Source of the DNA: Paracoccus sp. MC1862
Lineage (GTDB): Bacteria > Pseudomonadota > Alphaproteobacteria > Rhodobacterales > Rhodobacteraceae
Direction of reading: 5' to 3'
Assembly: GCF_016617715.1 (NCBI RefSeq)
Contig: NZ_CP067225.1
Location: 1,860,001-1,924,000, forward strand
Length of the DNA: 64,000 nt
Shown here: positions 46,561 through 57,100 of the stretch, in pieces
How the letters are laid out: every line of letters starts with the position of its first letter
Numbering within the stretch: the first letter of the stretch is position 1
The notes under the pieces: model-generated
Told to the model about the DNA's origin: nothing
Database searches by the model: none
Seen by the model: only the letters and a program-made list of their open reading frames with translations
Made by a program: the position numbers and the translations under genes

Positions 46561-46579
46561 AGGGGGCTTCGCGCCCCCT
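46561..46579. terminator. Hairpin between convergent dsbA-type and ispG genes
   Basis: AGGGGGC / GCCCCCT with loop TTCGC, about 50 bases after the DsbA-type stop. No strong T-tract on either side, so a terminator role is only probable. Confidence 0.45.
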
Positions 46580-46704
46580 CTGGCGATGAAGCAAGAGCAA
46601 TTCCGCCGCAGGCGACGTCCGACGCAACCGGCACGAGCGGTTGCCAACGACCGCGCGTAGCCTGCGATGTCCGAGCGGGCGATGCTTACCGGCCGGGGCG
46701 GACC

Positions 46705-47826
46705 CTATTCCGCAGCTTGCGGCAACCGCAAGAGTTCCTCGGCGCGGCGCTCGACCAGTTCGACGATGTGGTCGATCATCTGGGCGTTGGACATCTTGTG
46801 GCTCTGCCGGCCTGCCATGTAGACCATGCCGCTGCCCGCGCCGCCGCCGGTGAAGCCGAGGTCGGTCATCAGCGCCTCGCCCGGGCCGTTCACCACGCAG
46901 CCGATGATCGACAGGCTCATCGGCACCTTGATGTGTTCCAGCCGCTGTTCAAGGGTTTCCACGGTTCTGATAACGTCGAACCCCTGCCGGGCGCAGGAAG
47001 GGCAAGAGATGATCTGAACCCCCCGCGTCCGCAGGCCTAGCGACTTCAGGATCTCGTAGCCGACCTTCACCTCTTCGATCGGGTCGGCCGACAGTGACAC
47101 GCGGATCGTGTCGCCGATCCCGGCCCACAGAAGGTTGCCCATACCGACTGCCGATTTGACCGTGCCGCCGCGCAGGCCCCCAGCCTCGGTGATGCCAAGG
47201 TGGATCGGCGCGTCCGTCGCCTCGGCCAGCGCCTGATAGGCGGCAGCCGAAAGGAACACATCCGAGGCCTTCACGCTGATCTTGAATTCGTGGAAGTCGT
47301 TGTCCTGCAACAGCCTGATGTGATCGAGCCCGGATTCCACCATCGCGTCAGGACAGGGCTCGCCGTATTTTTCCAGCAGGTGGCGTTCCAGAGAACCCGC
47401 GTTGACCCCGATGCGGATGGAACAGCCGTTATCCTTGGCGGCCTGCACGACCTCGCGCACCCGCGAGGGATCGCCGATGTTACCGGGGTTGATGCGCAGG
47501 CAGGCAGCGCCCGCCTCGGCCGCCTCGATGGCGCGGCGGTAATGGAAATGGATGTCCGCCACGATCGGCACCGGGCTTTCGCGGGTGATCTCGCGCAGGG
47601 CGCGGGTCGAGGCCTCGTCCGGGGCCGAGATGCGCACGATGTCCGCCCCGGCATCCGCCGCCGCGATCACCTGGGCCAGCGTGGCCCGCACGTCCGTCGT
47701 GTCGGTGTTCGTCATGGTCTGGACGCTGATGGGCGCATCGCCCCCCACGGGAACCGGGCCGACCATGATGCGGCGCGAGGGCCGGCGCTGGATGTTGCGC
47801 CACGGGCGGATCGGATTATGCGTCAT
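46705..47826 (-). CDS. ispG: 4-hydroxy-3-methylbut-2-enyl diphosphate synthase (flavodoxin)
   Basis: Seventh step of the MEP isoprenoid pathway, an oxygen-sensitive 4Fe-4S enzyme. The 373-residue protein starts [23 protein letters not shown], has the TIM-barrel motif [20 protein letters not shown], and the iron-sulfur ligands [10 protein letters not shown] and [12 protein letters not shown] (three Cys plus Glu). The chosen ATG excludes 44 upstream residues that have no family match. RodZ-like gene lies upstream on the same strand, 64 bases away. Confidence 0.96.
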   Translation of the reverse strand: MTHNPIRPWRNIQRRPSRRIMVGPVPVGGDAPISVQTMTNTDTTDVRATLAQVIAAADAGADIVRISAPDEASTRALREITRESPVPIVADIHFHYRRAIEAAEAGAACLRINPGNIGDPSRVREVVQAAKDNGCSIRIGVNAGSLERHLLEKYGEPCPDAMVESGLDHIRLLQDNDFHEFKISVKASDVFLSAAAYQALAEATDAPIHLGITEAGGLRGGTVKSAVGMGNLLWAGIGDTIRVSLSADPIEEVKVGYEILKSLGLRTRGVQIISCPSCARQGFDVIRTVETLEQRLEHIKVPMSLSIIGCVVNGPGEALMTDLGFTGGGAGSGMVYMAGRQSHKMSNAQMIDHIVELVERRAEELLRLPQAAE

Positions 47827-47890
47827 CGCTGGACCTTTCGGCTGGTGCCTGCAAGATAGGGCCTTGGGCCCGCGGCGGCAACCGCACCCG

Positions 47891-49117
47891 TCAAGGCGTG
47901 GCAGCAACCCCCTCGCTTTGCAGCGGCGCGGCAGAGGCGACCGAGAACATGCTGGCAAGCTCGGGGTCCGCTGCCGGATCGGCCAGCGCGAAGGCCCCGG
48001 TCAGCGCGGTCGGCGACAGCTCGACATCCTTGACGACCTTGGCGCCCGGCGCGGCGGGACCATAGGTGTCGCCGTTCACCGCGAAATAGACCGCGCCCGA
48101 ATTTCCCGTCCGCAGCACCGGTGGCTGTTCGGTCGGCGGCAGCGTGAAGCGCTCGCCCGCGTCCAGCGTTTTTTCCAGGATCACCGAGCCATCGGCGGCG
48201 CTGACCCGGACCCAGGCGGGGCGGGTTGCCAGGATCTCGACCCGTGCCGCTTCCGGTCCCAGCGTGCGGACCGCCTGCGTTTCGGCCGGTTGCGCCACGG
48301 CAACCTGGGCGGGGGCGGGCTGCGCCCCGGTCCCCGCGACGGCATGGGCCTGCGGCGCGGCGGCGTTCTCGGACAAGCCGGGGTCAATGGCGGCGATGGG
48401 GGTGTCACGCGGCGTCAGTTCCGGCACCTCCAGCGCCCGGGGGCGATAGATGCGATCCAGCGCCTCGGGCTGCGGCAGGTCAACCGCGGCAAGGTCCACC
48501 TCGTCCGCCGGACCTGCGTCCTGCGCCGGGTCCAGCGTCGCGATGACAGTCGGCGCCTGGTCCGAGGGCGTCAGGTTGACCTTCTGCACTTCCTGCAGGA
48601 CGGACCAGCCGCCATAGCCGAGGCCCAAGGCCACCAGCGCCATCACCAGCACTGAGCCGATGGCCCGCGGCTCGACCGAGGACCAGAAGCTTTCGGGCTG
48701 CGGCAGATACAAGGCGCGGGGATTGGCCAGCGACTCGGCCAGATCGGCCGGGCGGCGGCCGGGCTGGGCCGCGACGGGCGCCGAACCCGCGCCATTGGCA
48801 AGCTGGAAGCCCGATTCCTCGGCAAAACGACGCAGCACCCAGTCCTGGTCCATCCCCAGGTAGCGGGCGTAAGAGCGGACATGGCCGGGAACAAAGCTCG
48901 GCGCGTCAAAGGCCGAGATGTCGCAGTTCTCGATCGCGGCGATATAGGAAGCACGGATCCGCAACTCGCGCTGCACATCCAGCAGCGACTTGCCGATGGT
49001 GGCCCGCTCGCCGCGCATCATGTCACCGAGCCGCATTTCGAAACCATCGAAACCCGGCGCTGCCCCCCTGTCCATCAAGGAATCGCCCGCCGCTGACGGC
49101 GTTTGCGTCCCGCTCAT
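47891..49117 (-). CDS. RodZ-like protein (HTH, membrane helix, DUF4115)
   Basis: A 408-residue single-span membrane protein. A cytoplasmic HTH_25 domain at about 30-100 ([41 protein letters not shown]...[16 protein letters not shown]) is followed by a membrane helix near 155-175 ([19 protein letters not shown]), a Pro/Ala-rich periplasmic linker, and a C-terminal DUF4115 beta domain ([35 protein letters not shown]). RodZ links MreB to the envelope in rods; the same domain layout occurs in ovoid Rhodobacterales with a role in cell shape. The start is MSGTQTPS; an ATG five codons upstream is also possible. Next gene on the strand is ispG, a common RodZ neighbour. Confidence 0.88.
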   Translation of the reverse strand: MSGTQTPSAAGDSLMDRGAAPGFDGFEMRLGDMMRGERATIGKSLLDVQRELRIRASYIAAIENCDISAFDAPSFVPGHVRSYARYLGMDQDWVLRRFAEESGFQLANGAGSAPVAAQPGRRPADLAESLANPRALYLPQPESFWSSVEPRAIGSVLVMALVALGLGYGGWSVLQEVQKVNLTPSDQAPTVIATLDPAQDAGPADEVDLAAVDLPQPEALDRIYRPRALEVPELTPRDTPIAAIDPGLSENAAAPQAHAVAGTGAQPAPAQVAVAQPAETQAVRTLGPEAARVEILATRPAWVRVSAADGSVILEKTLDAGERFTLPPTEQPPVLRTGNSGAVYFAVNGDTYGPAAPGAKVVKDVELSPTALTGAFALADPAADPELASMFSVASAAPLQSEGVAATP

Positions 49118-49231
49118 TGTTGCCTGCCTCATTCTGGAAGGTCCGCTTTGCGCCAGTAACGCGAATCCGGCCTGTTTTATTTAAGGACAGACTATCATGC
49201 CGGCGAGAGGGACAACACAGGTTGTTGAGGT

Positions 49232-50461
49232 TCAGGCGACCGCATGCGAGCGATTGAGCGCGCAGCGTGACCACAGTGCATCCATTGCCCGCACCAAATG
49301 GTCGATCTGCCTGGGGTCATGGACCGGCGAGGGCGTGAAGCGCAGCCGCTCGGTCCCGCGCGGCACGGTCGGGAAGTTGATCGGCTGGACGTAGATGCCG
49401 AAATCCGCCAGCAGCATGTCCGACAGCATCTTGCAATGGACCGGGCTGCCGACATGAACCGGCACGATATGGCTGCCGCGGTCGTCGATGGGCAGGCCCA
49501 GCCCGCGCAACCGCATCTTCAGGATGCGGGCGTGCAACTGCTGGGTGTCGCGCAGCTTCTGCCCCTGCGCGCTCTTGAGATGGGCGATCGAGGCCGCGGC
49601 CCCCGCCGCGACCGCCGGCGGGATCGAGGTGGTGAAGATGAAGCCGGGCGCATATGACCGGATGGCGTCGCACATCTTGGCCGTACCCGCGATATAGCCG
49701 CCGAAGACGCCGAAGGCCTTGCCCAGCGTCCCGTTGAAGATGTCGATGCGCTCTGTCAACCTGTCGCGTTCCGCCACGCCGCCGCCGCGCGGGCCATACA
49801 TGCCCACGGCATGAACCTCGTCGAGGTAGGTGAGCGCGTTGAACTCGTCGGCAAGGTCGCAGATCGCCGCGATGGGACCGAAGTCGCCGTCCATCGAATA
49901 GATCGATTCAAAGGCGATCAGCTTGGGCGCGGCCGGGTCGTCGGCAGCCAGAAGCTCGCGCAGGTGGGTCACATCGTTGTGGCGGAAGATGCGCTTGGCG
50001 CCGTCGAAGCGCTTGATCCCCTCGATCATGGACGCGTGATTCAGCTCGTCCGAATAGATGATCAGGCCGGGGAACAGCTTGCGCAGGGTCGAAAGCGTCG
50101 CGTCGTTGGCGATATAAGCCGAGGAAAAGACCAGCGCCGCTTCCTGCCGATGCAAGTCGGCAAGCTCGGCTTCCAGCCGCTTGTGATAGACCGTGGTGCC
50201 CGAGATGTTGCGCGTCCCGCCCGAACCCGCGCCGGTCGAATCCAGCGCCTCATGCATCGCGTTCAGCACGACCGGGTGCTGGCCCATGCCCAGATAGTCG
50301 TTGCCGCACCAGACGGTGATTTCCTGCTCGCCCCCATCGGGACGCTTCCAGATTGCCTGCGGGTAATGGCCCTTGCGCCGTTCGATGTCGATGAACGTGC
50401 GATAGCGGCCTTCGTCATGCAGACGCTGCAGAGCCTGATCGAGTGCGGCATCGTAGTTCAT
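49232..50461 (-). CDS. hemA: 5-aminolevulinate synthase
   Basis: Condenses glycine and succinyl-CoA into 5-aminolevulinate, the Shemin entry to heme. The 409-residue PLP enzyme has the family start [31 protein letters not shown], the glycine-rich [15 protein letters not shown], the Asp in [12 protein letters not shown] that contacts the PLP ring and the Schiff-base Lys in [19 protein letters not shown] perfect FNR box 80 bases upstream points to induction at low oxygen, in line with Rhodobacter hemA. Monocistronic. Confidence 0.97.
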   Translation of the reverse strand: MNYDAALDQALQRLHDEGRYRTFIDIERRKGHYPQAIWKRPDGGEQEITVWCGNDYLGMGQHPVVLNAMHEALDSTGAGSGGTRNISGTTVYHKRLEAELADLHRQEAALVFSSAYIANDATLSTLRKLFPGLIIYSDELNHASMIEGIKRFDGAKRIFRHNDVTHLRELLAADDPAAPKLIAFESIYSMDGDFGPIAAICDLADEFNALTYLDEVHAVGMYGPRGGGVAERDRLTERIDIFNGTLGKAFGVFGGYIAGTAKMCDAIRSYAPGFIFTTSIPPAVAAGAAASIAHLKSAQGQKLRDTQQLHARILKMRLRGLGLPIDDRGSHIVPVHVGSPVHCKMLSDMLLADFGIYVQPINFPTVPRGTERLRFTPSPVHDPRQIDHLVRAMDALWSRCALNRSHAVA

Positions 50462-50540
50462 CAGCTTGCTCCCTTGCGTAACTGGCTGGGCTTGCCTCAC
50501 GGGCCTGTCCCGAACATGGTTCGGGCCGATGGTCCCTGCA

Positions 50541-50554
50541 TTGATAAGGATCAA
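50541..50554 (-). promoter_or_regulatory. FNR/FnrL box upstream of hemA
   Basis: TTGAT-AAGG-ATCAA, an exact match to the FNR consensus, centred about 87 bases before the hemA ATG; a class II start would give a leader of about 45 bases. Confidence 0.9.
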
Positions 50555-50636
50555 TGGGCGCGATTAACAGCCTCTATTCCCTCCCTGAGACGAAAAGTCG
50601 TATGGGAACTCGATGAATATGCTCGGGAAAGGACAG

Positions 50637-52025
50637 ATGATGGCGACGGATTACCGGCTGGACGAGGTGCTGGATCGGCTGGACGCGGGGCTGCCCGCGG
50701 CGCTGGAGCGGCTGATGGCCTTCCTGCGCATCCCCTCGATCTCGACCGATCCGGCATTCGCGGCGGATGTGCGGCTGGCGGCGGGCTGGCTGCGGGACGA
50801 ACTGTCCGGACTGGGGTTTCAGGCGTCGGTGATGGACACGCCCGGCCACCCGATGGTGGTGGCACGCACGCCTGCGGGCGAGGGGCGCAGCCTTCTGTTC
50901 TACGGCCATTACGACGTGCAGCCCGTCGATCCGCTGGATCTGTGGCACCGCCCGCCCTTCGACCCGCAGGTTCAGGACACACCGGACGGCCAGGTGATCC
51001 GCGGACGCGGGGCCGCCGATGACAAGGGCCAGTTGATGACCTTCGTCGAGGCCTGCCGGGCGTGGAAGGCCGTCCACGGCACCCTGCCTCCCGGCCTGAC
51101 CCTGCTGTTCGAGGGCGAGGAGGAATCGGGTTCTCCCAACCTCCAGCTCTTTCTGCGCGAGAATGCTGACGCCCTGCGGGCGGACCTCGCGCTGATCTGC
51201 GACACGACCATGTATTCCGACGGGCGGCCCGCGATCACGACCCAGTTGCGGGGCCTGATGGGCGAGGAGATCGTGGTCAGCGCCGCCGACCGCGACCTGC
51301 ATTCGGGCAGCTTCGGCGGACTGGCCGCGAACCCGATCCAGGTGCTGGTGAACGCGCTCGCCGGTATCAAGGACGCGGATGGCCACGTGACCCTGCCCGG
51401 CTTCTACGACGGCGCGCCGGAACTGACCGACGAGTTGCGCGCCGACTGGGAAGCGCTGGGCTTCGACGCGGCCGAGTTCCTGTCCCGCGTCGGTCTGCGC
51501 GAGCCGGTGGGCGAAAAGGGCCGCACCGGGCTGGAGATGGTCTGGAACCGTCCGACCTTCGAGATCAACGGCATCGCCGGGGGTTACGCGGGCGAGGGCT
51601 TCAAGACCGTCCTGCCCGCCGAGGCCCGCGCCAAGGTCAGTTGCCGGCTGGTGGGCACCCAGAACCCCGATGCGATCCGCGAAGCGCTGCGCGCCCATGT
51701 CCGCGCCCATATCCCCGCCGATTGCACCGTCGAGTTCCACGCCCATGGCAATTCGCAGGCCAGTGTTATGGACACCTCGGACCCGGCCTTCGCAGCGGCG
51801 AAGCAGGCGCTGACCGAGGAATGGGGCCGCGAGGCCGCCTTCATCGGCGCGGGCGGCTCGATCCCCGTGGCGGGCGACTTCAAGCGACTGCTGGGGATGG
51901 ACACGATGCTGATCGGCTTCGGAAAGGATGACGACCGCATCCACTCGCCGAACGAGAAATACGACGTGCAAAGCTTCTCGAAGGGCGCACGAAGCTGGGC
52001 GCGTATCCTGGCGGCGCTGGCGTGA
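50637..52025 (+). CDS. M20 family metallopeptidase (dipeptidase-like)
   Basis: A 462-residue cytoplasmic zinc peptidase of the M20/ArgE-DapE-like group. Zinc ligand segments are LLFYGHYDVQPVDPL (His), GRGAADDKGQLMTFVEA (Asp) and LLFEGEEESGSPN (catalytic Glu pair), with IPVAGDFKRLLGMD and SPNEKYDVQSFSKGAR near the end, all typical of the CNDP/PepV-type dipeptidases. The substrate is a dipeptide or similar small peptide but not determinable. AAAGGA before the ATG supports this start; an upstream ATG at 50613 would add eight residues. Divergent from hemA, with the FNR box in between. Confidence 0.88.
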   Translation: MMATDYRLDEVLDRLDAGLPAALERLMAFLRIPSISTDPAFAADVRLAAGWLRDELSGLGFQASVMDTPGHPMVVARTPAGEGRSLLFYGHYDVQPVDPLDLWHRPPFDPQVQDTPDGQVIRGRGAADDKGQLMTFVEACRAWKAVHGTLPPGLTLLFEGEEESGSPNLQLFLRENADALRADLALICDTTMYSDGRPAITTQLRGLMGEEIVVSAADRDLHSGSFGGLAANPIQVLVNALAGIKDADGHVTLPGFYDGAPELTDELRADWEALGFDAAEFLSRVGLREPVGEKGRTGLEMVWNRPTFEINGIAGGYAGEGFKTVLPAEARAKVSCRLVGTQNPDAIREALRAHVRAHIPADCTVEFHAHGNSQASVMDTSDPAFAAAKQALTEEWGREAAFIGAGGSIPVAGDFKRLLGMDTMLIGFGKDDDRIHSPNEKYDVQSFSKGARSWARILAALA

Positions 52026-52313
52026 TCCCGGCGCTGCGCGCGTTCTTGCGGATGCCACGGCAGCATGGTTGCTGGCCTGCAGAGGACGGGAAAGGGGCAA
52101 GATCGCCAACTGCCTTGTGTCCGGGCAGGGCATCGGCAACATCATCCCGGGCGCTGGCCCTGCCGCGCTTTCCCCGCCGGCACCCTTATGGCTGAAGCCG
52201 CCCTCGCGGTTCTGCCGTCCCGGACGTCCTTGGGGGACGGAGCGATAATGCAGGCCTTGCCTTAAGAGCGCAAAGGCAACACGGGCACTTTTGGAAGGAC
52301 GGGATCGAGGCGA
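52026..52313. other. Intergenic stretch, no recognisable gene
   Basis: About 290 bases after the M20 peptidase stop. Short frames exist but none resembles a family, has a ribosome binding site or has the usual third-position bias. It may hold remnants of a lost gene. Confidence 0.5.
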
Positions 52314-52567
52314 TTGCTTCGCCTGATCCCCGTTCTGCCACTGTGGACGGCCTTGGCAGCCCGGCTGACTTTCGCAGCCGCTAAGCCGGTCCTGCCGGAT
52401 TGCAGCTATATGGAGGGCTGGACCAAAGGCTCCGGTTTTTGGGAAAGGACATCAGCAACACGGTTTACCAGCCTGGAATGGCAGAGCCTTTGCTGCTGAT
52501 GATTGCCGTGCCCCAGTTCGCGGTGATGTCGCTGGTCATCGCGCTGGTCGAGCGGCGACGGACATGA
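52314..52567 (+). pseudogene. Possible frameshifted small membrane protein gene
   Basis: Two adjacent frames look like pieces of one protein. The first, from a TTG with GGAAGGACGGG upstream, reads LLRLIPVLPLWTALAARLTF and ends in PVLPDCSYMEG; the second, in another frame, reads LDQRLRFLGKDISNTVYQPGMAEPLLL and then the hydrophobic MIAVPQFAVMSLVIALVERRRT, stopping inside the carD terminator. A shift of one base between about 52385 and 52490 would join them into an ~84-residue protein with two membrane helices. I know no family for it. It could equally be chance. Confidence 0.38.
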
Positions 52568-52592
52568 AAAAGGCGGGCCCCACGGACCCGCC
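52567..52592 (-). terminator. Rho-independent terminator after carD
   Basis: On the minus strand, stem GGCGGGTCC / GGGCCCGCC with loop GTG, followed by TTTTT. Confidence 0.85.
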
Positions 52593-52613
52593 CCTGCCTT
52601 TAAGGGAATGCGG

Positions 52614-53123
52614 TCAGGCCGCGCGGGCCGTCAGCACTGCCTCGACCTTCTTCTGGGCGCCGCCCTCGTCGATGCCGCTGACAACGGCGACCTCGCGGGT
52701 CAGGCGGTCCAGCGCGGCCTCGTAAAGCTGGCGCTCGGAATAGGACTGCTCGCGCTGGTCGTCGTTGCGGTGCAGGTCGCGGACGACCTCGGCGATGGAC
52801 AGCAGGTCGCCCGAGTTGATCTTCTGTTCGTATTCCTGCGCGCGGCGCGACCACATGGCGCGCTTGACGCGGGCCTTGCCCTTCAGGGTTTCCATCGCGC
52901 GATCGACCATGTCGGGCGAGGCGAGGCCGCGCATCCCGATCTCGGTGGCGCGGGCGGTCGGGACGCGAAGCGTCATCTTGTCCTTTTCGAACGAGATCAC
53001 GAACATCTCGAGGCGAAGGCCGGCGACCTCCTGCTCTTCGATGGACACGATGCGGCCGACGCCATGGGCGGGATAAACCACGAAATCGTCGGGGTGGAAC
53101 TCGTTCTTCTTGGTCTTCGACAT
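52614..53123 (-). CDS. carD: CarD family transcription regulator
   Basis: A 169-residue protein with the RNA-polymerase-interacting CarD/TRCF domain at 1-70 (FHPDDFVVYPAHGVGRIVSIEEQEVAGLRLEMFVISFEKDKMTLRVP) and a helical DNA-binding C-terminus (RAMWSRRAQEYEQKINSGDLLSIAEVVRDLHR). In Rhodobacter CarD activates many promoters that lack a good -7 T, including rRNA promoters. Start is MSKTKKNEFH with a GGAAGGAAGCAGG sequence. A leader of about 150 to 250 bases separates it from the ferredoxin gene. Confidence 0.95.
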   Translation of the reverse strand: MSKTKKNEFHPDDFVVYPAHGVGRIVSIEEQEVAGLRLEMFVISFEKDKMTLRVPTARATEIGMRGLASPDMVDRAMETLKGKARVKRAMWSRRAQEYEQKINSGDLLSIAEVVRDLHRNDDQREQSYSERQLYEAALDRLTREVAVVSGIDEGGAQKKVEAVLTARAA

Positions 53124-53293
53124 CCTGCTTCCTTCCAGCTTACGCCCTGCCGGGGCGCAAAAATGCCCCCAGAGGACTTGCCCTCCCGAGGTGCGTGTGA
53201 TTGTTGTCTGCTGGCAGGACAGGCATATGTCCGGCCACAAGGCAGCCGGCCAGCGCAGAACGTGGCCGATATGACAGTGTTGTATCACGAATC

Positions 53294-53316
53294 ACCCCTT
53301 AAATGAAGGGGTTTTT
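53294..53316 (+). terminator. Plus-strand terminator-like hairpin in the carD leader region
   Basis: ACCCCTT-AAATG-AAGGGGT followed by TTTT on the plus strand, although all nearby genes are on the minus strand. Either an antisense transcript end or a structure in the 5' region of carD. Confidence 0.45.
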
Positions 53317-53381
53317 CCCGCGACCTCCATCATCAGGCCGCCCGGGCCTTTCTTCCGGCGGATGCGTTCCGAATCCGGGCC

Positions 53382-53720
53382 TCAGTCGCCCTCGCCCGGA
53401 TTCGGCGAGAAGTACTTCTCCATCTTGCCGGGCTGGCCGTCCATCTCGGCCGCAGTGGGCAGCGGATCCTTCTTGCGGGTGATGACCGGCCACTGTTCGG
53501 AATATTTCCGGTTGAACTCGACCCAGGCCTCCATGTCCGGCTCGGTGTCGGGCCGGATCGCGTCGGCAGGGCATTCGGGTTCGCAGACGCCGCAGTCGAT
53601 GCATTCGTCGGGGTGGATGACCAGCGTGTTCTCGCCCTCGTAGAAGCAGTCCACCGGGCAGACCTCGACGCAGTCCGTGTATTTGCACATGATGCAGTTG
53701 TCGGTCACGACATAGGTCAT
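53382..53720 (-). CDS. fdxA: Seven-iron ferredoxin FdxA (3Fe-4S/4Fe-4S)
   Basis: A 112-residue low-potential electron carrier. Its cysteines (9, 12, 17, 21, 25, 40, 43, 46, 50) match Azotobacter ferredoxin I with the initiator Met counted: 9, 17 and 50 for the 3Fe cluster and 21, 40, 43, 46 for the 4Fe cluster. The C-terminal extension [44 protein letters not shown] is characteristic. Conserved neighbour of the S4 protein and CarD genes in alphaproteobacteria. Redox partner unknown. Confidence 0.95.
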   Translation of the reverse strand: MTYVVTDNCIMCKYTDCVEVCPVDCFYEGENTLVIHPDECIDCGVCEPECPADAIRPDTEPDMEAWVEFNRKYSEQWPVITRKKDPLPTAAEMDGQPGKMEKYFSPNPGEGD

Positions 53721-53800
53721 CGGAATCCTCGCGAGGCAGGTGCGGGGCCTCAACTATGCCTTTCATCGCCGGGGTTCAACCCGGCGGGGATCACGGGCGG

Positions 53801-54130
53801 CTATGCTTCCGGCGCAGCGCCAGGGGCCGCGTCCAGATCCTCGTAAAGCTCGCGCGCCTCGCTGGCCGGGCCACGGCGCTCGCCCGGCGCAAGGACACGC
53901 AGGCTGCGGACGCCGCCGGGTGCTGCGGCCGTCACCACGTCGCCCGCCTTCACCTCATGCCCCGGCTTGCGGCAGGGGGCGCCGTTCACGCGGACGCCCC
54001 CTTCGCTGATGCGGTCCGCGGCCATGGTGCGCGTCTTGAAGACCCGCGCATGGCACAGCCAGCGGTCGAGCCGGATCGAGGTCGGCGGCTCGTCCTCGTC
54101 CTCGTCCCGGTCCCTACCTCTGCGCACCAT
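53801..54130 (-). CDS. S4 domain RNA-binding protein (Hsp15-like)
   Basis: A 109-residue protein with an S4 domain, IRLDRWLCHARVFKTRTMAADRISEGGVRVNGAPCRKPGHEVKAGDVV, the fold used by Hsp15 to bind 50S subunits carrying stalled nascent chains. The N-terminus (RDRDEDEDEPPTS) is charged and disordered and the C-terminus is Ala/Pro-rich. It starts 25 bases after the helicase stop on the same strand, so RNA-related joint function is likely. Confidence 0.88.
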   Translation of the reverse strand: MVRRGRDRDEDEDEPPTSIRLDRWLCHARVFKTRTMAADRISEGGVRVNGAPCRKPGHEVKAGDVVTAAAPGGVRSLRVLAPGERRGPASEARELYEDLDAAPGAAPEA

Positions 54131-54155
54131 CAGGCGCGATACCTCTTGGCCGCGA

Positions 54156-57100
54156 TCACGACTTGTTCTTCAACGCCGCCAGCACCGCGAAGGGGCTGTC
54201 GGGGTCGATCGGCTTGTCGTTGCGCGGCGGGCGCGATTCGAAGCTGCGCCCCCCTTCGTTCCGGGGCGGGCGATCCTTGCCGGCGGGGCCGCCCTTGCCG
54301 CGTTCGCCCTTCGGCTTGCCGGACTTGCCTTGGCGCTGCTGGCCTTGGGCTTCGCCCTGGCGGTCGCCGCCGAAACGACGTTCGGCACGTGGCCGGTCGC
54401 CGCGGCGGTCCTCGCCTTCGGCGGGCGCGGCCTGGCGCGGCTGGCCCTCGCGCTGCTGCCCCCCTTGGGGTTGGGTGCCGCCGAAGCGGCCTGGACGGCG
54501 GTTGCCGCGGGCCTCGCCGTCCCGGCCCTCGCGCCGGGGACCGCGCGGACGGGGCGCCCAGGTGAAGGTGTAGAAGCTTTCCATTTCCGGCGCCGCTTCG
54601 GCTGCCTCGGCCTCGTTGCCGTCAGCGGCCGGAACCTCCCCGGCTTCCGTTGCGGCCGCCTGTTCGGCCTCGGCCTCGGCGCGCTGGCGTTCGGCCTGCT
54701 CGGCTTCCCAGCGGGCGCGGGTCTCGGCGGCGAGGACGCTTTCCTCTTCCGTCATCGGCGCGACGGGCTCGCCTTCGGGCACCGGCGCGGGTTCGGGAAC
54801 AACGGCGACGACAGCGCGGGTCTTCACCCGCTCGGCTTTCTCGCCGCGATAGCCCAGGCCGCCCATCAGGTCGGCGAACTGGTCCAGCGTCATGCCCGTG
54901 ATCGACAGCATGTCGGGCGTCGCCTCGAAGCCGCCGCGGCTGTCCTGGGCGCGCAGCATGTCGGCCAGCCGTTCCAGCATGTCGATGCGGATCGCTCGCT
55001 CGCCCGCAGGATGGTAGCCCGACAGCGTGTAATAGTCGCGCGGCACGTCGGGCAGGTTCGGGATCGTCACCAACCCCGGAGGGGGCGATTCAGGGAATTC
55101 GTCGGCCCCGGCCCAGAGCGCCGACAGCAGCAGCCGCAGCCGGGTCGGCGCGGGCTTCAGCAGCGCGGGCAGGAAGATGGTGAACTGGCCGAAGCGGACG
55201 CCGTGCTTGCGCAAGCTGCCGCGCGCATCCTGGTCCAGTTCCTTGATTTCCGAGGCGATGCCTTCGCGCGGCAGAACCCCCATCGCCTCGACCAGCCGGA
55301 AGGCCACGCCGCGGGCGAGACCCGTCAGCGCCTCGTCGGCCTGCATCGTCAGCAAGGGCTCGAAGCCCGCGGCGATCTTGCGGTCGATGAAATGCTGCAA
55401 GCGGCGGCGGACCTTTTCGGCCACCTCCGGCCCAGCGTCCTCGTCCACGAAGACCTCGATGCCCGGCTTCAGGGGATCGGCGCCGCGGACGAGCTTGCCC
55501 ACGGCCGAGCCGCCCCACATCAGCCCGCCCTGCACGGTGAAGTCCAGTTCCGTGTCCGGCGCGTTGTAGAAGCGGTCCGCGCGCAGGTGGAACTCGGGGC
55601 GCAGCGCCTCATAGGCAGCGCGGGTCAGCATTTTCGCCTCGTCGCCCTGGGCGCTGGGGTCGGTGCGGAACCGGAATCCTTCCAGACGGCCGGCGAATTC
55701 GCCCTCGACCGTCACCTCGCCCTTGTCGTTCACCTCGGCCACCAGGCTCTCCTTCTGCTTGAGCCGGCGCAGCAATACGGATGTGCGCCGGTCCACGAAT
55801 CGCTGCGTCAGCGCGGCATGAAGCGCATCCGACAGGCGATCTTCTACCGCGCGGGTTTCTTCCCGCCAATGGGCTTCGTCCCTGACCCAGCCATTGCGTT
55901 GGGCGACATAGGTCCAGGTGCGGATATAGGCGAGCCGCTTGCTGATCGCGTCGATGTCGCCGCCGGGCTTGTCAATCCGCGCCACGGACCGCGCCAGCCA
56001 GTCGCCGGGAATGCCGCCGTCCTGCAGGAAGCCGTAGATGCGGGTCAGCAGCGTGGTGTGTTCCGCAGGCGAGATGCCGCGGAAATCCGGGATGCGGCAG
56101 ACGTCCCACAGAAGCCGCACGTCCTTGGGATGCGTCACCCGGTCGCGGATTTCTGGCAGGGCCGACAGGGTTTTCAGCGACGACAGGTCGTCCGCCTCTC
56201 GCCCCCGTCCCAGCCATTCGCTGCCCGAGGGCTGTTCCAGCGACTGGATCAGGCGGTCCACCGTACCGAACTCCAGCGAGGAATTTCGCCAGATCAGGCG
56301 GCTGATCGGCTGGAAGCGGTGGTTCTCGATGGCGTCGATCAGCCCTTCGTCCAAGGGTTGCGCCTCGCCAGTGACGCCGAAAGTGCCGGGTTCGGTGTGG
56401 CGCCCGGCGCGGCCGGCGATCTGGCCCAGTTCGTGCGGAAACAAGGGCCGCAGGCGGCGGCCGTCGAACTTGTGGGTCGCCTCGAAGGCCACATGGCGGA
56501 TGTCGAGGTTCAGCCCCATGCCGATGGCGTCGGTGGCGACAAGGTAATCGACCTCCCCCGCCTGATACATCGCCACCTGAGCGTTCCGCGTGCGCGGGGA
56601 CAGCGCCCCCATGACCACCGCACAGCCGCCCTTCTGGCGCCGGATCAGTTCCGCCGTGGCATAGACGTCATCAACGCTGAACCCCACGATGGCCGAGCGC
56701 GGGGGCATCCGGGACAGCTTCTTGGACCCCGCCCATGTCAGCGTGGAAAACCGTTCCCGCCGCATGAACTGCGCCTCGGGGACCAGCGCGGCGATAGCGG
56801 GGCGCATGGTGGCAGAACCCAGCAGCAGCGTCTCGTGCAGGCCGCGCATGTTCAGCAGGCGGTCGGTGAAGACATGGCCGCGCTCGGGGTCGGCGCAAAG
56901 CTGGATCTCGTCGATGGCGACGAAATCGGCCAGCACCTCGGGCATGGCCTCGGTGGTGGCGACCCAGTAGGCGGCGCGTTCGGGGACGATCCGCTCCTCG
57001 CCGGTGATGAGGGCGACGACCGACGGCCCGCGCGCCTTCACGATGCGGTCATAAACCTCGCGCGCCAGCAGCCGCAGCGGCAGGCCGATGACGCCGGTGC

